Numbered from the stretch's first letter, positions 10,521-21,089 are shown. The stretch: DNA of 64,000 nucleotides from Liriodendron chinense (GCA_003013855.2 PVNU02001548.1:2666001-2730000); one strand, 5' to 3'. Numbers and translations are program-made. Notes: generated by a model from the sequence alone, not told the origin.

Positions 10521-10979
10521 GGGTGTTTTACCTTACTGTGGGCCCACCTTATTTGTTAGGGTTCGAGTTGGTCTAGGTCTGAGGATCTAGTCCCATATGT
10601 GATGAAATCCCACCCACTATGGCGTGAGACGCGTTCCGGGTGGGTATAGGGTGCGTGTGAGAAAAAACCAAAAAAACCAAAAGCTGTCCATTTGTTTCTC
10701 CAGGTCCCATCGTAACACTTATTTGTAATCCAATCTCTTGATAATGTCAAGAAGATTTGAAGGAAGGAAAAAATACAAAGATACCTTGATCCAAAACTTG
10801 TATGGCCTTTTTAGTGGCCCTTCGTCACTGTTTTTAGTGGTATGGTCCATCTAATATTTGGATCTTCTTAAGGCTTGGGATAGCCCCATAAAATGAAATG
10901 AAAAATATATGGATGAAATAGATATATATATATATAAAACATACATCATGGTGGGCCTCACCGGGTTGGTTGGGGTAAC
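10520..10979. mobile_element. Foldback element carrying a SINE insertion
   Basis: The left part GTGGGTGTTTTACCTTACTGTGGGCCCACC and the right part 'catacatcatggtgggcctcacc' are the ends of a foldback core. The left half is broken at about 10556 by a SINE-like insertion and resumes at 'agctgtccatttgtttctcc'. It abuts the next foldback at 10980. Confidence 0.6.
10556..10680 (+). mobile_element. SINE-like insertion
   Basis: GGGTTCGAGTTGGTC (box-B-like) is followed by 'gatgaaatcccacccactatggcgtgag', a GTGCGTGTG segment and a short A-rich tail. The order of motifs is the same as in the 5418 and 25575 copies. Confidence 0.55.
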
Positions 10980-11508
10980 GAGTGCGGATTAGGTACTACC
11001 TCCACCGGACCTACGTAGAGACGGAAGGCCCTGTCAGGGGGCTATGTGGGGCTCACTTTTACGTCCGTTCATTTTTTACAAGTTAGTTTAGGGCATGAAC
11101 CTAGAAAAGAGTAAGATAAAAAGCTTGAGTGAACCACACCATCTGAAAAAGTTGATTGAACGCCTACCAAAACGTCCTGGGAGCCACACGAGTTTTGGAT
11201 CAAGATGATATTTATATTTTCCCCTCATCCACGCCTGTGTAACCTTACGAACAGGTTGGATGTCAAATAAACATCATGGTGGGCCTAGAAACGTTTCAAT
11301 GGTGGACATTGTTGTCACCATTGCTTCTTGTAGTGTGGTCCACTCAAGCCTTCGATTTGACTCCTTTTTAGATTCATTCCCTAAAATGATCTGTTGAAAT
11401 ATATGGACGGTGTAGATAAAATATAGAAATCTAGATGGGCCCCACAGAACCCTTGATAGGACCGTCCGTCTCTAGCCAGGTCTGGGCCGTAGTACCCCAT
11501 CCGCGCCC
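10980..11508. mobile_element. Foldback MULE-type MITE
   Basis: 529 bp. The left end GAGTGCGGATTAGGTACTAC is mirrored at the right by GGGCGCGGATGGGGTACTAC (complement). Flanks TGGGGTAAC (10971-10979) and TAGGATAAC (11509-11517) match at 7 of 9, consistent with an eroded 9-bp target duplication. The core arms are of the family type. Confidence 0.8.
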
Positions 11509-11649
11509 TAGGATAACAACTAAAAAGGCATTACCCGTATTAGATATTTACCCGGGTAACAGCTAAACCACTCCCCACGGCCACGGGCAATCCGCCTTCC
11601 TTTTGGATGGACTGTGTTGCGTGAGGAAGCGAATTTTCGGAAACAATTG

Positions 11650-11975
11650 TTGCATGGAGCCCCTGCAACGAAAGCTGTGGGGCCATCGTGATGTCTATGT
11701 AATATCCACTCCGTTCATCATCTGCGTCTGCTCATATTAGGAGGTGAACCAAAAAATAAGGTAGATTGCAAGCTTAAGTGGGCCATACTGTAGGGAAAAG
11801 TGGGGATGTAAAACCCCTGTCATTGAGACTTTCTTAGGGACACTGAAGTTTTGGATAAAGTTGATCCTGGTGGGAAACGCCTTATGAACGGATTGGATGG
11901 CATATAAACATCACGTTGGGCCCAAGAGTTTCATTGGTGGGCATTCCATCTCCACTGCAGTCCATTTAAGAAAAG
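11650..11975. mobile_element. Partial foldback element
   Basis: The left half (GTGGGGCCATCGTGATG, ATCCACTCCGTTCATCAT, 'agtgggccatactgtaggg') and the centre 'gaacggattggatggcatataaacatcac' are present. The right arm stops after 'cattggtgggcattcc'. Confidence 0.6.
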
Positions 11976-12734
11976 GTCCAAGATTGGTGGCTAAGATCTT
12001 CCAATCTGAAAAAATCTTCAGGGAGTAGTCTATCTATGGGGGGACCCAACAGACCAATGGTATGGATGGCTCAGCCATGGGCTCCATTAGTAGAAGCGAA
12101 GAGCACACTACTTATATGGCATTTAAATCATGGGGCTGCCTTGTTTTAAATATTCTGAATTCACACGGTAAATGGACAGCTGAACGTGGAACTCATAAAT
12201 GGAGACAATGGTCGGCATTCAACTTGACGAATCCGTGAACTGACGACGGCCCATTCCCATCAGCCATCCCGGCTAAGTAGGACGAATCATCTGGTCTTTA
12301 CGCTCATGATGTGATCTGTCTACCGGGGGCCCATAGATGTGATCCGGACCGTGGATTGGACGGCCCAATATGTTTGATTGGGTTGCGCTTTTGTTCTTCC
12401 GCTCTGGAAGAACCTAGCCCTCTGGTCAGTGGTCCCCAGATAAACAATGAGGAAAAAGCACTAGATTGATCTAGAAAAAGAGGCCAAATATTGGATCGCT
12501 AGGATCGTCCGATCATGAAGGTTTTTTGGGTAACCCAATTCATGATGGACCACATTGATCAACAGTCTTGATAAAACCCCTGGGGCCCAACCCATATGGA
12601 CCGAGCACATATGACCATATTTGGATGGTTTGGCTCGAGTGGCAAGGCAAGTGTATAATGTTGGAATGCATGTGTACAAATTACTACACACCGCCGAAGT
12701 ATCAAAGATGTTCACCTCAGGTTAGACCGGGGGT
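11976..12734. other. Intergenic stretch without a gene
   Basis: No coding signal is seen. The part 12440-12720 resembles pieces of the MITE family at 44641 and 63403 (for example 'gccgaagtatcaaag' at its right edge), but no paired inverted ends could be defined. Confidence 0.4.
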
Positions 12735-13021
12735 TGGCTGTTCATAAAGTCACACGGACATGGGAAAACACAAATATAAGCTCGATCCAAAACTTCTTTG
12801 TCCCTCAATATGTTTTCTACGGACATGGGAAAACACAAATATAAGCTCGATCCAAAACTTCTTTGTCCCTCAATATGTTTTCAATGGTAGGCGTTCAATC
12901 CACATTGATTTCTGTGGTATGGTCCACTTAAGCTTTAGATCTGCTCATTTTTGGGTTCATATCCTAAACTTATTTTTCAATATAACACATACATAATGGT
13001 AGGCTCCACCACGCAATTCGC
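12735..13021. mobile_element. Right half of a foldback element
   Basis: It begins in the element centre ('gttcataaagtcacacggacatgg') and runs to the outer right terminus AATTCGCGCC, the complement of the GGCGCGAATT terminus seen at 46380. It contains a 65-bp tandem duplication. The next foldback starts within about 10 bp. Confidence 0.65.
12754..12883. repeat. 65-bp tandem duplication inside a foldback
   Basis: Copies 12754-12818 and 12819-12883 both read ACGGACATGGGAAAACAC ... CCCTCAATATGTTTTC with near identity, so the duplication postdates insertion of the element. Confidence 0.9.
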
Positions 13022-13023
13022 GC

Positions 13024-13860
13024 CAGGAGCCGATTAGGTATTTCGGTGAAACACCCACTGAGATGTTACCCTTACCGTGAGGCTCACCTTGATGATGTGT
13101 TGTATATCCACGCTGTCCATCTGTTTTCCCGGATTATTTTAGAAAGTGGTCCAAAAATTTAATCAAATCCAAATTTGAGGTGGACTGCACCACAGAGGGG
13201 CGTGGATTCCCTGTGAAAGCCTTGAGCTGGAAGTTCCTGCGCTGGGAACCAAGGTGGGGCCCAAAGGGATGTTTTTTGATAAATCCGCCCCGTCCATCCG
13301 TTTTGGGAGTTTATTTTAGAACATGAGAACAAAAATGAACCCGATCCAAGACTCAAGTGGGCCGAAAATGTGAGGATTGAACGTCCATAGTTGAAATATT
13401 TGTGGAGCTACAGGAGTTTCGAATCAGGATAATATTTGTGTTTCCAGTTCATCCTAGTATTAGTGGCTTTATGAACGGTATGGATGTCATATAAACATCA
13501 CTGTGGACCCCAGGGACGTTTCAATGGTAGTAATTTACCTACCCACCTTTTCCTTTAGTGAGTCCCACTTACGTCTTGGATCCGGTTCATTTTTGTTTTC
13601 ATGTCCTAAAGTGAGCTCCTAAAATGGATGGACATAGTGGATTTATAAAAAAACATCACTGTGGGCCCACCTTGGTTCCCAGCGCAGGAACTTCCTGCGC
13701 AAGGCTTTCACAGGAAATTCGCGCCCCCAATGATGATTTAATGCCCACGAAATGTTGAAAAATGTGTATACCATGGAATGTTGAAAAAGATGATTTAATG
13801 CCCCGTTGAATCATAGCCTTTAATTTCAAAGGAGATTATCTGACTACCTTTCGGTCCTGA
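13024..13860. mobile_element. Foldback element split by a second foldback
   Basis: The left part (13024-13196) has the terminus CCGATTAGGTATTTCGG and 'cccactgagatgttacc', then core up to 'ggactgcaccacaga'. Core sequence resumes at 13728 with AATGATGATTTAATGCCCAC, the stretch expected next in intact copies. The remainder of the right half is degraded. Confidence 0.6.
13197..13727. mobile_element. Foldback element nested in another foldback, long near-perfect TIR
   Basis: 531 bp. The outermost 65-75 bp are near-perfect inverted repeats: both arms read CCTGTGAAAGCCTTG, GGAAGTTCCTGCGCTGGG and AACCAAGGTGGG. The core again holds CCATCCGTTTTGGGAG and its complement. The candidate flanks CACCACAGA and CAATGATGA match at only 5 of 9, so no target duplication is claimed. 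Confidence 0.8.
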
Positions 13861-13889
13861 TTTTAATTACATGGTGATGTATCAAATAG

Positions 13890-13892
<3 letters not shown>

Positions 13893-13925
<33 letters not shown>
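13893..13925. repeat. (CT)n microsatellite
   Basis: About 16 uninterrupted CT units. Confidence 0.95.
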
Positions 13926-13928
<3 letters not shown>

Positions 13929-14208
13929 CAATGAGCAGCCCATGGAATGAAAGGAAGATTATGTTATTTAATACTTTTTTTCAAGTGGGGTACACATGTA
14001 CATGGCACCATAAAATAGGATTTTTACCGAAGGTATAGCTATTCTAAGAAAATAGCCATGGTTCATTTCTTTTTTTATCTGGCCTCTTAACATCTTTTTT
14101 TGTTTTTTGTTTTTTTGTTTTAGTTAGTCCACACATCCCGCTGTTGGTATACACACTGACAGTGGTGGATTTTTTTTTTCAAGTAGGATTTTTTAATTTT
14201 ATTTTGTT

Positions 14209-14395
14209 ATACCCTCTCTCAAATTAGGTCGAGATTGAAAGCCAAATTTGACGAGAATGAAGTGAATGTTAGTGTACACACCCATAGTAATAGGATTCTT
14301 TTTTTTTTTTTTAATACCCTCTCTCAAATTAGGTTTAGATTGAAGGCCAAGTTTGACAAGAATGAAGTGAATGCTGTTGCGATAAGAGGTTTATG
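14209..14395 (-). repeat. About 100-bp tandem duplication at the 3' end of the Copia relic
   Basis: Two copies each begin ATACCCTCTCTCAAATTAGG on the plus strand (14209 and 14312) and end 'aatgaagtgaatg'. On the minus strand this is a polypurine-tract-like TTTGAGAGAGGGTAT preceded by the last codons of a Copia RNase H region. A T-rich spacer precedes each copy. Confidence 0.8.
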
Positions 14396-14501
14396 CATGC
14401 ATCAGAAAGATGATTATTGTGAGAAGAAATAAAATAAGTATGCAACAAGCTAAGCGCAATGTATTCCCGAATGAAATGATAATCAAGCTCTATGTGTTTC
14501 G
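14396..14501 (-). pseudogene. Copia RNase H, C-terminal part
   Basis: On the minus strand it reads TKHIELDYHFIRE followed by a His-Asn-rich 'SSHNNHLSDA'-like stretch, the known end of Copia RNase H. It continues the fragment at 15326 once the intervening solo LTR is removed. Confidence 0.8.
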
Positions 14502-14539
14502 TGATGGGGTTTTCCTCCTCAGTACAGAGGAGAAGAGGT

Positions 14540-14770
14540 GTAGCCTGGGTGTGGTCGGGCGCCCGGACCAGGAGTGTTCGGGAGACTGAAATTCACCCAG
14601 AAGGGCATTTAGTCGCTGGACTGTTTGCATAACAGTCGGGCGCCCAATGGTCAGGTGACCGAGCACCCGACCATGTTAGTCTAGACTGAAATTTGCCTCT
14701 CTATGCACGCCGGACTGTTTTTGGGTTGGGCGGGCACCCAATGGTCCACTGACCGGGCGCCTGACTTTAC
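14540..14770. repeat. GGGCGCCC-containing repeats in the solo LTR
   Basis: The palindromic GGGCGCCC or close variants (gggcgcc, gggcaccc) recur near 14558, 14638, 14726 and 14756, within two diverged units of about 125 bp that also share 'gactgaaatt' and 'ggactgttt'. This GC-rich block contrasts with the AT-rich surroundings and lies in the presumed U3 part. Confidence 0.7.
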
Positions 14771-14880
14771 GCGGATTGCTTATACGCAGTTTCCTTGTTT
14801 GGCTCTAATTCTTCCGGTTCTCTACTTAAGGGGTTCCAAATCGGGATTATGGTATTCCATTAAGGTGTTTTCATGTCCAA

Positions 14881-14883
<3 letters not shown>

Positions 14884-14919
<36 letters not shown>
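14884..14919. repeat. (GA)n microsatellite in the solo LTR
   Basis: About 18 GA units, probably in the 5' untranslated part downstream of the LTR transcription start. Confidence 0.95.
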
Positions 14920-14924
<5 letters not shown>

Positions 14925-15325
14925 AAGAGAGAAAGAAAATAGAGAGAGGAAACTTGTAGAAGAGAGAAATTGCTTGAAGAGGTGATCTTCGGTGCAATTG
15001 TCATCTCAACGCTTTTATGTCCTCGTGATCGGTGAGATCTCTTCGTTTTCATTATTTTTTTATTGTCTATCCACTCCTACATGAGTGAAGGAGGTTTTGA
15101 TCCAAGCAGTGTGTGCTTGTTCGGTTGTAATGTTCTACTTCATACTGAATTGTCGCTCTAGACTACGTCCCATGGTTTTTACCTCTTCGAGGGTTTTTCA
15201 CATAAAAACTCCTTATGTCGTGTGGTTGATGCTTTACTTTTGATTATTGCATTATCATATCCCATAATTCTGGTGATTTGGGGGGCGAGATCCTAAGGTT
15301 TTTGTGCAACGCACCTAACATTTCG

Positions 15326-15601
15326 TACATGCATGAAATATTAGGCTGATAGACATATGAAGACGCTAATGTTATCACAAAATAAAATAAGAGCAGATGA
15401 TAAAAATATACTAATAATGCGCAAGATAAAAGACAACCAATTTAACTTAGTAGATCGATACTTCACTTTAACACTCGAATGAGATATAGTAGGTTGCTTT
15501 TTTATACTAAGAGAGCAAATCAACATAAAGGAAAGTATAGAAACTAGTCGTGAAGTGATGATTGTTAGAACAACTAGCCCAATTAACGTCTGAAAAAGCA
15601 T
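15326..15601 (-). pseudogene. Copia RNase H, N-terminal part
   Basis: The minus-strand reading has KKQPTISHSSVKVKYRS, matching the RNase H signature (KKQ.TVSRSS.EAEYRA) with decay, and further on LILFCDNIS (the CDN block). It is broken at 15326 by the solo LTR's target site. Confidence 0.8.
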
Positions 15602-15639
15602 GAAAGTCCAAGGAAGAATGAGATAAGAGCCTCAATCCC

Positions 15640-16084
15640 ACATCAACAATGTTGGCTACGCAACTTAGAATCCGTTTCATAGCTTAGAAGTGAGTTATTG
15701 TTAGGGCCTTTATGTGCTGATAGGAAATGAGAGATTTAAGCATGTTATGGTTAAGTATTAAGTCCATTAATGATGCTATGATAAAGGGAGGCATTAAAAA
15801 ATAAATATATTGGACTCAAAAAATTATTTTCATTGCCGTTAGAGTAGCAATTGGATGAGACCCTTGTATTCGACCATTGCGAAGAAGTTCACAAGTATAC
15901 TGCTATTGATTTAAGAAAAAACCATAAAAATTGCATGAACTCAACACCAAAATATAATACATGTATCCAAAATCTTTCATTACAAATTATTTGATTAATT
16001 GCTAAATAAACCACTTGAAGAAAGGAGAATTGGTCATCGTAATAATTATGTCATCGATATAAAGAAAAATGATGGTGTTATACT
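15640..16084 (-). pseudogene. Copia reverse transcriptase, C-terminal half
   Basis: The minus strand near 16040-16070 reads IIFLYIDDIIIT, containing the catalytic YxDD box. Then comes FVMKDFGYMYYILV, equivalent to the Copia 'F.MKDLG...Y.LG' block, and a degraded 'YTCELL' region. Several stop codons interrupt it. Its upstream boundary is the miniature LTR element. Confidence 0.75.
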
Positions 16085-16362
16085 TGTTAAAGTCCCTTGA
16101 TATACATTGATACTCCATCCTCTAACAGTTCGAGCTTTTAGAGAAAGTGGTTATTTGACATGATATCAGAGCGGAGGTCTTGTGTTCAAATCCCGGAAGT
16201 AGCAAATATGCCACCGGTAATATATTCTCCCACGGGGGACCATTTATGGTGTGAGTTGTGATTATCCCTCCACCCGTGCGGGGGAGTGTTAAAGTCCCTT
16301 GATATACATTGATACGCCATCCTCTAACAGTTCGAGCTTTTAGAGAAAGTGGTTGTTTTGTT
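16085..16362 (+). mobile_element. Miniature LTR retrotransposon (SMART/TRIM-like), about 278 bp
   Basis: Two 76-bp direct repeats start TGTTAAAGTCCCTTGATATA (16085-16160 and 16287-16362). Right after the first is TGATATCAGAGC, one mismatch from the initiator-tRNA-Met primer site TGGTATCAGAGC. Right before the second is the purine tract GCGGGGGAG. The interior is only about 126 bp and has no coding capacity. It lies within the Copia reverse transcriptase region. The second repeat's last 10 bases differ from the first (GTTGTTTTG against ATTTGACA), and no target duplication could be seen. Confidence 0.8.
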
Positions 16363-16561
16363 TTTTAAGATGCTCATATTTAAATGTATTTTTTACGTCT
16401 AACGGTTTAATCACCCAACCATAGACAATAGCAATGGTCAAGATAGTTTGAATCGTCACGGGTTGTATTATGAGACTGAAAGTCTGGAAGAAGTTAAAAC
16501 CATCAACCTCATTGAAGCTCTTAACAACGAGATGGGTTTTAAATCCCTCAAAGAGATCCAT
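16340..16561 (-). pseudogene. Copia reverse transcriptase, N-terminal half
   Basis: The minus-strand reading HLVVKSFNEVDGFNFFQTFS ... VTIQTILTIAIVYGW ... LDVKNTFKYEHL matches the conserved start of Copia RT (LVAKGF...G.DF.ETF...V..LD..NAF..G.L). More decayed sequence of the same domain extends to about 16700. Confidence 0.85.
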
Positions 16562-16858
16562 CTTATTTTAATTTGGTTATTTAAACCCACCAACATCTTA
16601 CAATATTCATAACAAGGTTACAAGGAATGAATCACCTAGTTCGAGTTATTGTAGAGGCCATATAGTTCTTTTTTTATGGCTTTCAACAAACTAGAATGCG
16701 TAAGGGTAGATGTAATTGATCTCAGCTCAACAGGTATGTTAGAAGAAGAAATAAGTAGTGATAAAAGAAAATGAGGTTTTAGTGTACCTGTCTTTGATTG
16801 AAATTATAGGGATGACCATGATGTGTATGCAATCGGTGCTATCTCTAGAGTTGAAAGG

Positions 16859-19685
16859 TGTAACGTCCTGTAAAATTCTGTACAGAAGCTCAAGTACAAT
16901 TGATCGTATACCCCGATACTTCTTAACTTACAAACCCTTAATTTAGAGTGACCTAGGCCGATTAGCATTTTCTCTAATTGTATGGACGAGCAGTGCTAGG
17001 CTTGGCAAGCCTAGACCCTAATTAACATACTTGTCAAATTTCATCACCCAACCATCCCAAATAGTGCCCTGAATACCCGGACTGTTCGTTAGGGCAACGC
17101 TAGATACGAAACTAGAGAAAAACCTTTCTCTTGTAAGAATTGACGATCCTCGTGGGTCATTGAGCCAATATGAGGTGCCGAACTGGACAACTTGGGTATG
17201 AGGTGTTAGCACATGTGATCAGTGAGTCTACCCAACAATGTTTAAGAAGTTAAGTGGTTTATTTCCTATTGAACTTTCTCTAGGTTATGGGGTTTAGACT
17301 GTCGAAATGCTATGAAAGTTAGGGAACTAGCTTTGAATAATTACCCGCATAGTCCCTAAAACCACGACCCCGATCGATGATCGGTGACCGTTAAACAGAT
17401 ATTATGACGTATCTGTTGATCACCGCATCCAAATTGTAAAAGATCGAGACCTTAAGAAGATATTTACACTTAGTAACTACTCCCAGGTCTAGTGGACCAA
17501 CTGGGCCCTGGTAGGCCCCAAATGATAGAAATTGACCTCTACCAGGGCTATACAATTAATAACTAGAGCTTTAGGGCCATCTGTTCCCATCTGGAACTAT
17601 AAATAGCTTGGATTTGGAGCATTTCTCACTAAATCTGAATTCTAAGTTTCTTGAAGAGGTTAAGAGGAAGAGAAGAGGAAGAAAGAGAGAGTGAAGATTT
17701 GTGAGGTGAGCCATTGTGATAGGATTCATCACCTTCGGGTGTAAGACTTGTGTGCTAGTCGTTGATATACTTAGTTAGATCAATTTTCCTCTCGATTGGA
17801 GGTAAGATACAAATTCTATCTTTTGTTCCATTACACTCTAGGGTCGAGCATATGAATATCACCCTAACCTTATCTTGTACATAAGCATTGTTGGCTCTCG
17901 CCAACCCTAACCCTAGACACTTGGGTGACCGATAAACCTTAAATCCTAAGGTGCGGACTATACTTTTAAGCTTACATTTATCAACCCTAGATGGTGTTAA
18001 AGAATGATTTATCGATGCAATTAGGATTTATGAGATTTGAATGCTTTAATTGCTTTATTTATTGCAATTGTTGACTTGAGAACTGCTAGGTAGTATAAGT
18101 GTTTGATGAAATATTTGAATGACATAAATCTCACGTGTTGGCATGTGGTTATGACTTGTTTTTTGCTTGACTTAGTGGAGTTTGAATTACTGATACATAT
18201 GCTTAAATAGTCATGCTTTGAATGGTAGTTTAAATGCTTGTGAACATGCTTTATTTACGCAAGTTGAGATAGAATCTCGGTAGGGAGAGATTAACCAAAC
18301 AAACAAACAAGAGATGGGGTTAACTCACTTGTGTTGGCTACCCAAGATTGGTTCAATTGATCGGGGGTGAATCCGAACGACCGATAGTAGTCGTACTACA
18401 AGGGTTTCTTTGTGCCTAATACTGGTCCGGTCGACGCTTTCTCATGTCAATCGAATTGTCTAATGCATGGTTTAATTGATTGATAATGATTGGTAAATCA
18501 CTTTAATTGAATGCGAAATACTACCGTCACCAGTGAAAATGAGTCTACCTAAAATCGCTAGTGCAATATGATCACGCCAAATTCTCACGAGCTGGGCATG
18601 GTGGTATGGGGCACCGTGTCCGAGTTGTTAGCCTATGTTGGGGTGACGAGTCTCCCCGTACTGTCCATTAAGCAACTGTGAGGATGATTAGTCTTATTAG
18701 TATTAAATTGAAACGATCGATGAGCCCTTATTTATGAAAGGAGAAATGAAAGAAATGTACAATAACGAAAGATGATGTAGGGATTCGTGAGTTACTGGCG
18801 ATGATTGACGACACACTGCAGGGAGCCAGATGGTCTAGTTAGGATTGGTGATATGACGATAGTATCTCAATCTGCTTAACTAATTTTGCTGGATGAGAAA
18901 ATACATAATAAAGGCTAAATCAACCATACATACATATCATGAGCGATCCAAGTAACTTTCTGACTGTTAGAAAGGCCAATATGCTGAAGATAGACCCTCA
19001 TGCCGCATTGTGGGTGTCTGGTTGACTGTTAGAAAGACTAATGCACTATTTGATGATATATTAAATTTGCTCGGGACATGCATTGTGTGTGATATCATGA
19101 CATTCATGCATTATGTCAACTAAACTAGGAAATTGTATATTTTGTGTGTAGTCATTACCTAAGCCTGATTGATTTAATAACATGCTTAACTTAGAATTAT
19201 AGTATCACTAAGTTGATCACTGATTCCCAATTGTGACGGTATTTTAAAACACCAACCAGAGCCTGCCTTAGATGCAAATACGTTGGAGACGGATGCCATT
19301 CAGGAGGAGTTTGAAGTTTTTGCCGAGGACTTCTCGTACTTCCAGTTCTTGGATGGTCAGTAGTAGTTGGAGTTTGGTTGTTCTGGGAGCCGAGAACTCA
19401 TTTCTTTTGTAAACTTCTTTTTGGTTTGGGTATCATGGACATGTATTTTGTGGGGCCACATGCTGGGTGAACCCCGTATTTTGATTTTTGAGATGTATAA
19501 CTTTTAATGTTGGGTCAGGTTAAATTTAAATTTAATATTTATTTATTGCTTATATCGACTTTAAATTTGTGCCTTGATGTCGTACAACCTAAATTTTATT
19601 AACCACGCTTTCGTAAAAGCATAGATGACGCTTGGAATCTCAAGGATCGAGGTCGTACTTGACCCTTAAAATTCAGGGTGTTACA
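16859..19685 (+). mobile_element. Solo LTR, 2.83 kb, Gypsy Tekay/Del-like
   Basis: Starts TGTAACGTCC, ends GGGTGTTACA, and is bounded by the perfect 5-bp duplication AAAGG (16854-16858 and 19686-19690). A TATAAATA box at about 17608 marks the U3-R transition. The great length and TGTAAC...GTTACA ends resemble Tekay/Del chromovirus LTRs; this is a family guess. No coding region lies inside. It separates integrase from reverse transcriptase of the older Copia. Confidence 0.9.
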
Positions 19686-19749
19686 AAAGGGCAGTCTCAT
19701 ACATAGCAATAGATACATGCATATTAACAACTGATGATGATGTGTTTAA

Positions 19750-20163
19750 TTAGTTAGATTTAGGCGCAATAGGAGATATCATAGTAGGAGCTTGTGATGA
19801 GGGCGTGTAATGTATAGGGGGATAAAGATACAACCACAACATAGACCTCACTGAATTTGGTGATAGTGAAATTGTACATGGAGAAGACCTGTGATTGTCA
19901 ATTGGAAGAGAGGGTGGTGGTACGATAAGTGGCGGCTGAACTAACCCTTGGTCTGTATTTAATAAAGCCGATTGATGTGATTGAAGTACTAACTTTCGTA
20001 TTGATATCTTATTGTTTAACCCATAGAGAGTAGCAGAGGGATTGCTAACAACGAATGAAAAGTAATGTTCATCAAAGACAACATGTCTCGAGATGTTCAC
20101 ATGCCCTAGGGGAGTATGGACGCATCTATAGCTCTTAGGTTGTATACTATATTCCAAAAACAC
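19750..20163 (-). pseudogene. Copia integrase C-terminal region
   Basis: The minus-strand reading FLEYSIQPKSYRCVHTP...ISRHVVFDEHYF is the characteristic end of Copia integrase (FLGYS...KGYRC...SRHV.FDE). A Ser/Pro-rich spacer follows, as usual before reverse transcriptase. It is open for 137 codons but cut off from the rest of the polyprotein. Confidence 0.88.
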
Positions 20164-20929
20164 ACACGGAAAGAATGTATGCTAAATCTATTCACTACTT
20201 GAGTATGTAAAAGAGAAAAGCGCTGTGAACCAAACACCCATAATGCATTAGTTTTTTTAAACTATTATTTAATTTTATTATAATTTAATTTCATTGTTTG
20301 AATAATGGTTGTTGACAAATAATATACACGTCTTGTTTGGATAAGACTGTTCAAATGGAATTTTTTCAGTAATTAATTAATGGACTTATAAGGATGGACC
20401 CAAATCTAAAATACAAACATTGTGACATGGACTATTAACGTATCCAATCTTATTCTCTTACCACAGTTTTACATCTTACATCAGTGGGGATTGAGAGGTA
20501 TGCCTTGGCTCTTGGAGTTCCTTTTTATGTACTGAGATGTCACATGCACATATGAAATTCCACTCCTTTATCTCATTTTTGGCAACTATCACTTTTAACC
20601 AATTTACTGCCTGTATGTTTCACCATGTTTTGGTGAATATCACCTTTAACTTGATTCACAATCTACATACTTATATTATGTCATTCATGTAAGAATTCTA
20701 TTAGGTGGGCCTATATGATCAATGGTTCATATTGATCTAACCTATTGTCGTTTAAATATTTAGATTGAGCATGGTTGGCCTCATAAAAATTTTGATCGGT
20801 TTAGATACATAAGGGGTGGTGTGTTTGAACTCTTCTACGTATCTAAAATACTCCATATTGACATGGACTCCAATGTATTTTAATGAAACATGGATTTATG
20901 TAGAAACATTAACTTTTATAGTATGAATA

Positions 20930-21080
20930 CTCTTGAAGGGGGAGTTGTTGTGATGGGTTGAACTACTCAAACCCTTTTTTTTTTTTTTATAAATACAAGC
21001 CTCTTCACCTACACATATAAAAAACTTACGTCCCATTGTAAGACTTCTAGAAAGTGTGTAAGGTGTGGAAGATCTAAGAA
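20930..21080 (+). mobile_element. Possible LTR start of a plus-strand Copia element
   Basis: A polypurine tract GAAGGGGGAG (about 20936) is followed by TTGTTGTGATGGGTTG and a TATAAATA box at about 20987, an arrangement seen at Copia 3' LTRs. No coding remnant precedes it and the LTR end is not defined. Confidence 0.4.
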
Positions 21081-21089
21081 ATTAAACAT

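Larger units (their letters stand above)
14502..15320 (+). mobile_element. Solo LTR (Copia type), 819 bp
   Basis: The LTR starts TGATGGGGTT and ends CACCTAACA, and is flanked by the perfect 5-bp duplication TTTCG (14497-14501 and 15321-15325). It contains a GA microsatellite and the sequence TTTTTACCTCTTCGAGGG, which recalls the R-U5 part of Copia LTRs. No internal region or partner LTR is present. It interrupts RNase H codons of the older Copia relic. Confidence 0.9.
14209..20220 (-). mobile_element. Old Ty1/Copia retrotransposon relic, nested by later insertions
   Basis: Reading the minus strand from 20220 down: integrase C-terminal end, reverse transcriptase, RNase H, polypurine tract, in normal Copia order. 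The chain is broken by a solo LTR (16859-19685), a miniature LTR element (about 16085-16362) and a second solo LTR (14502-15320). Across each solo LTR the flanking coding sequence resumes in register with the Copia order. Frames are interrupted by stops and shifts, so nothing is translated. Gag, protease and most of integrase are missing, and no LTR of this element could be delimited. Confidence 0.85.

Noticed and set aside
16859..19685. Complete Gypsy element at the large TG...CA interval
   Set aside because: No second LTR, primer site, polypurine tract or pol motifs are inside, so it is read as a solo LTR.
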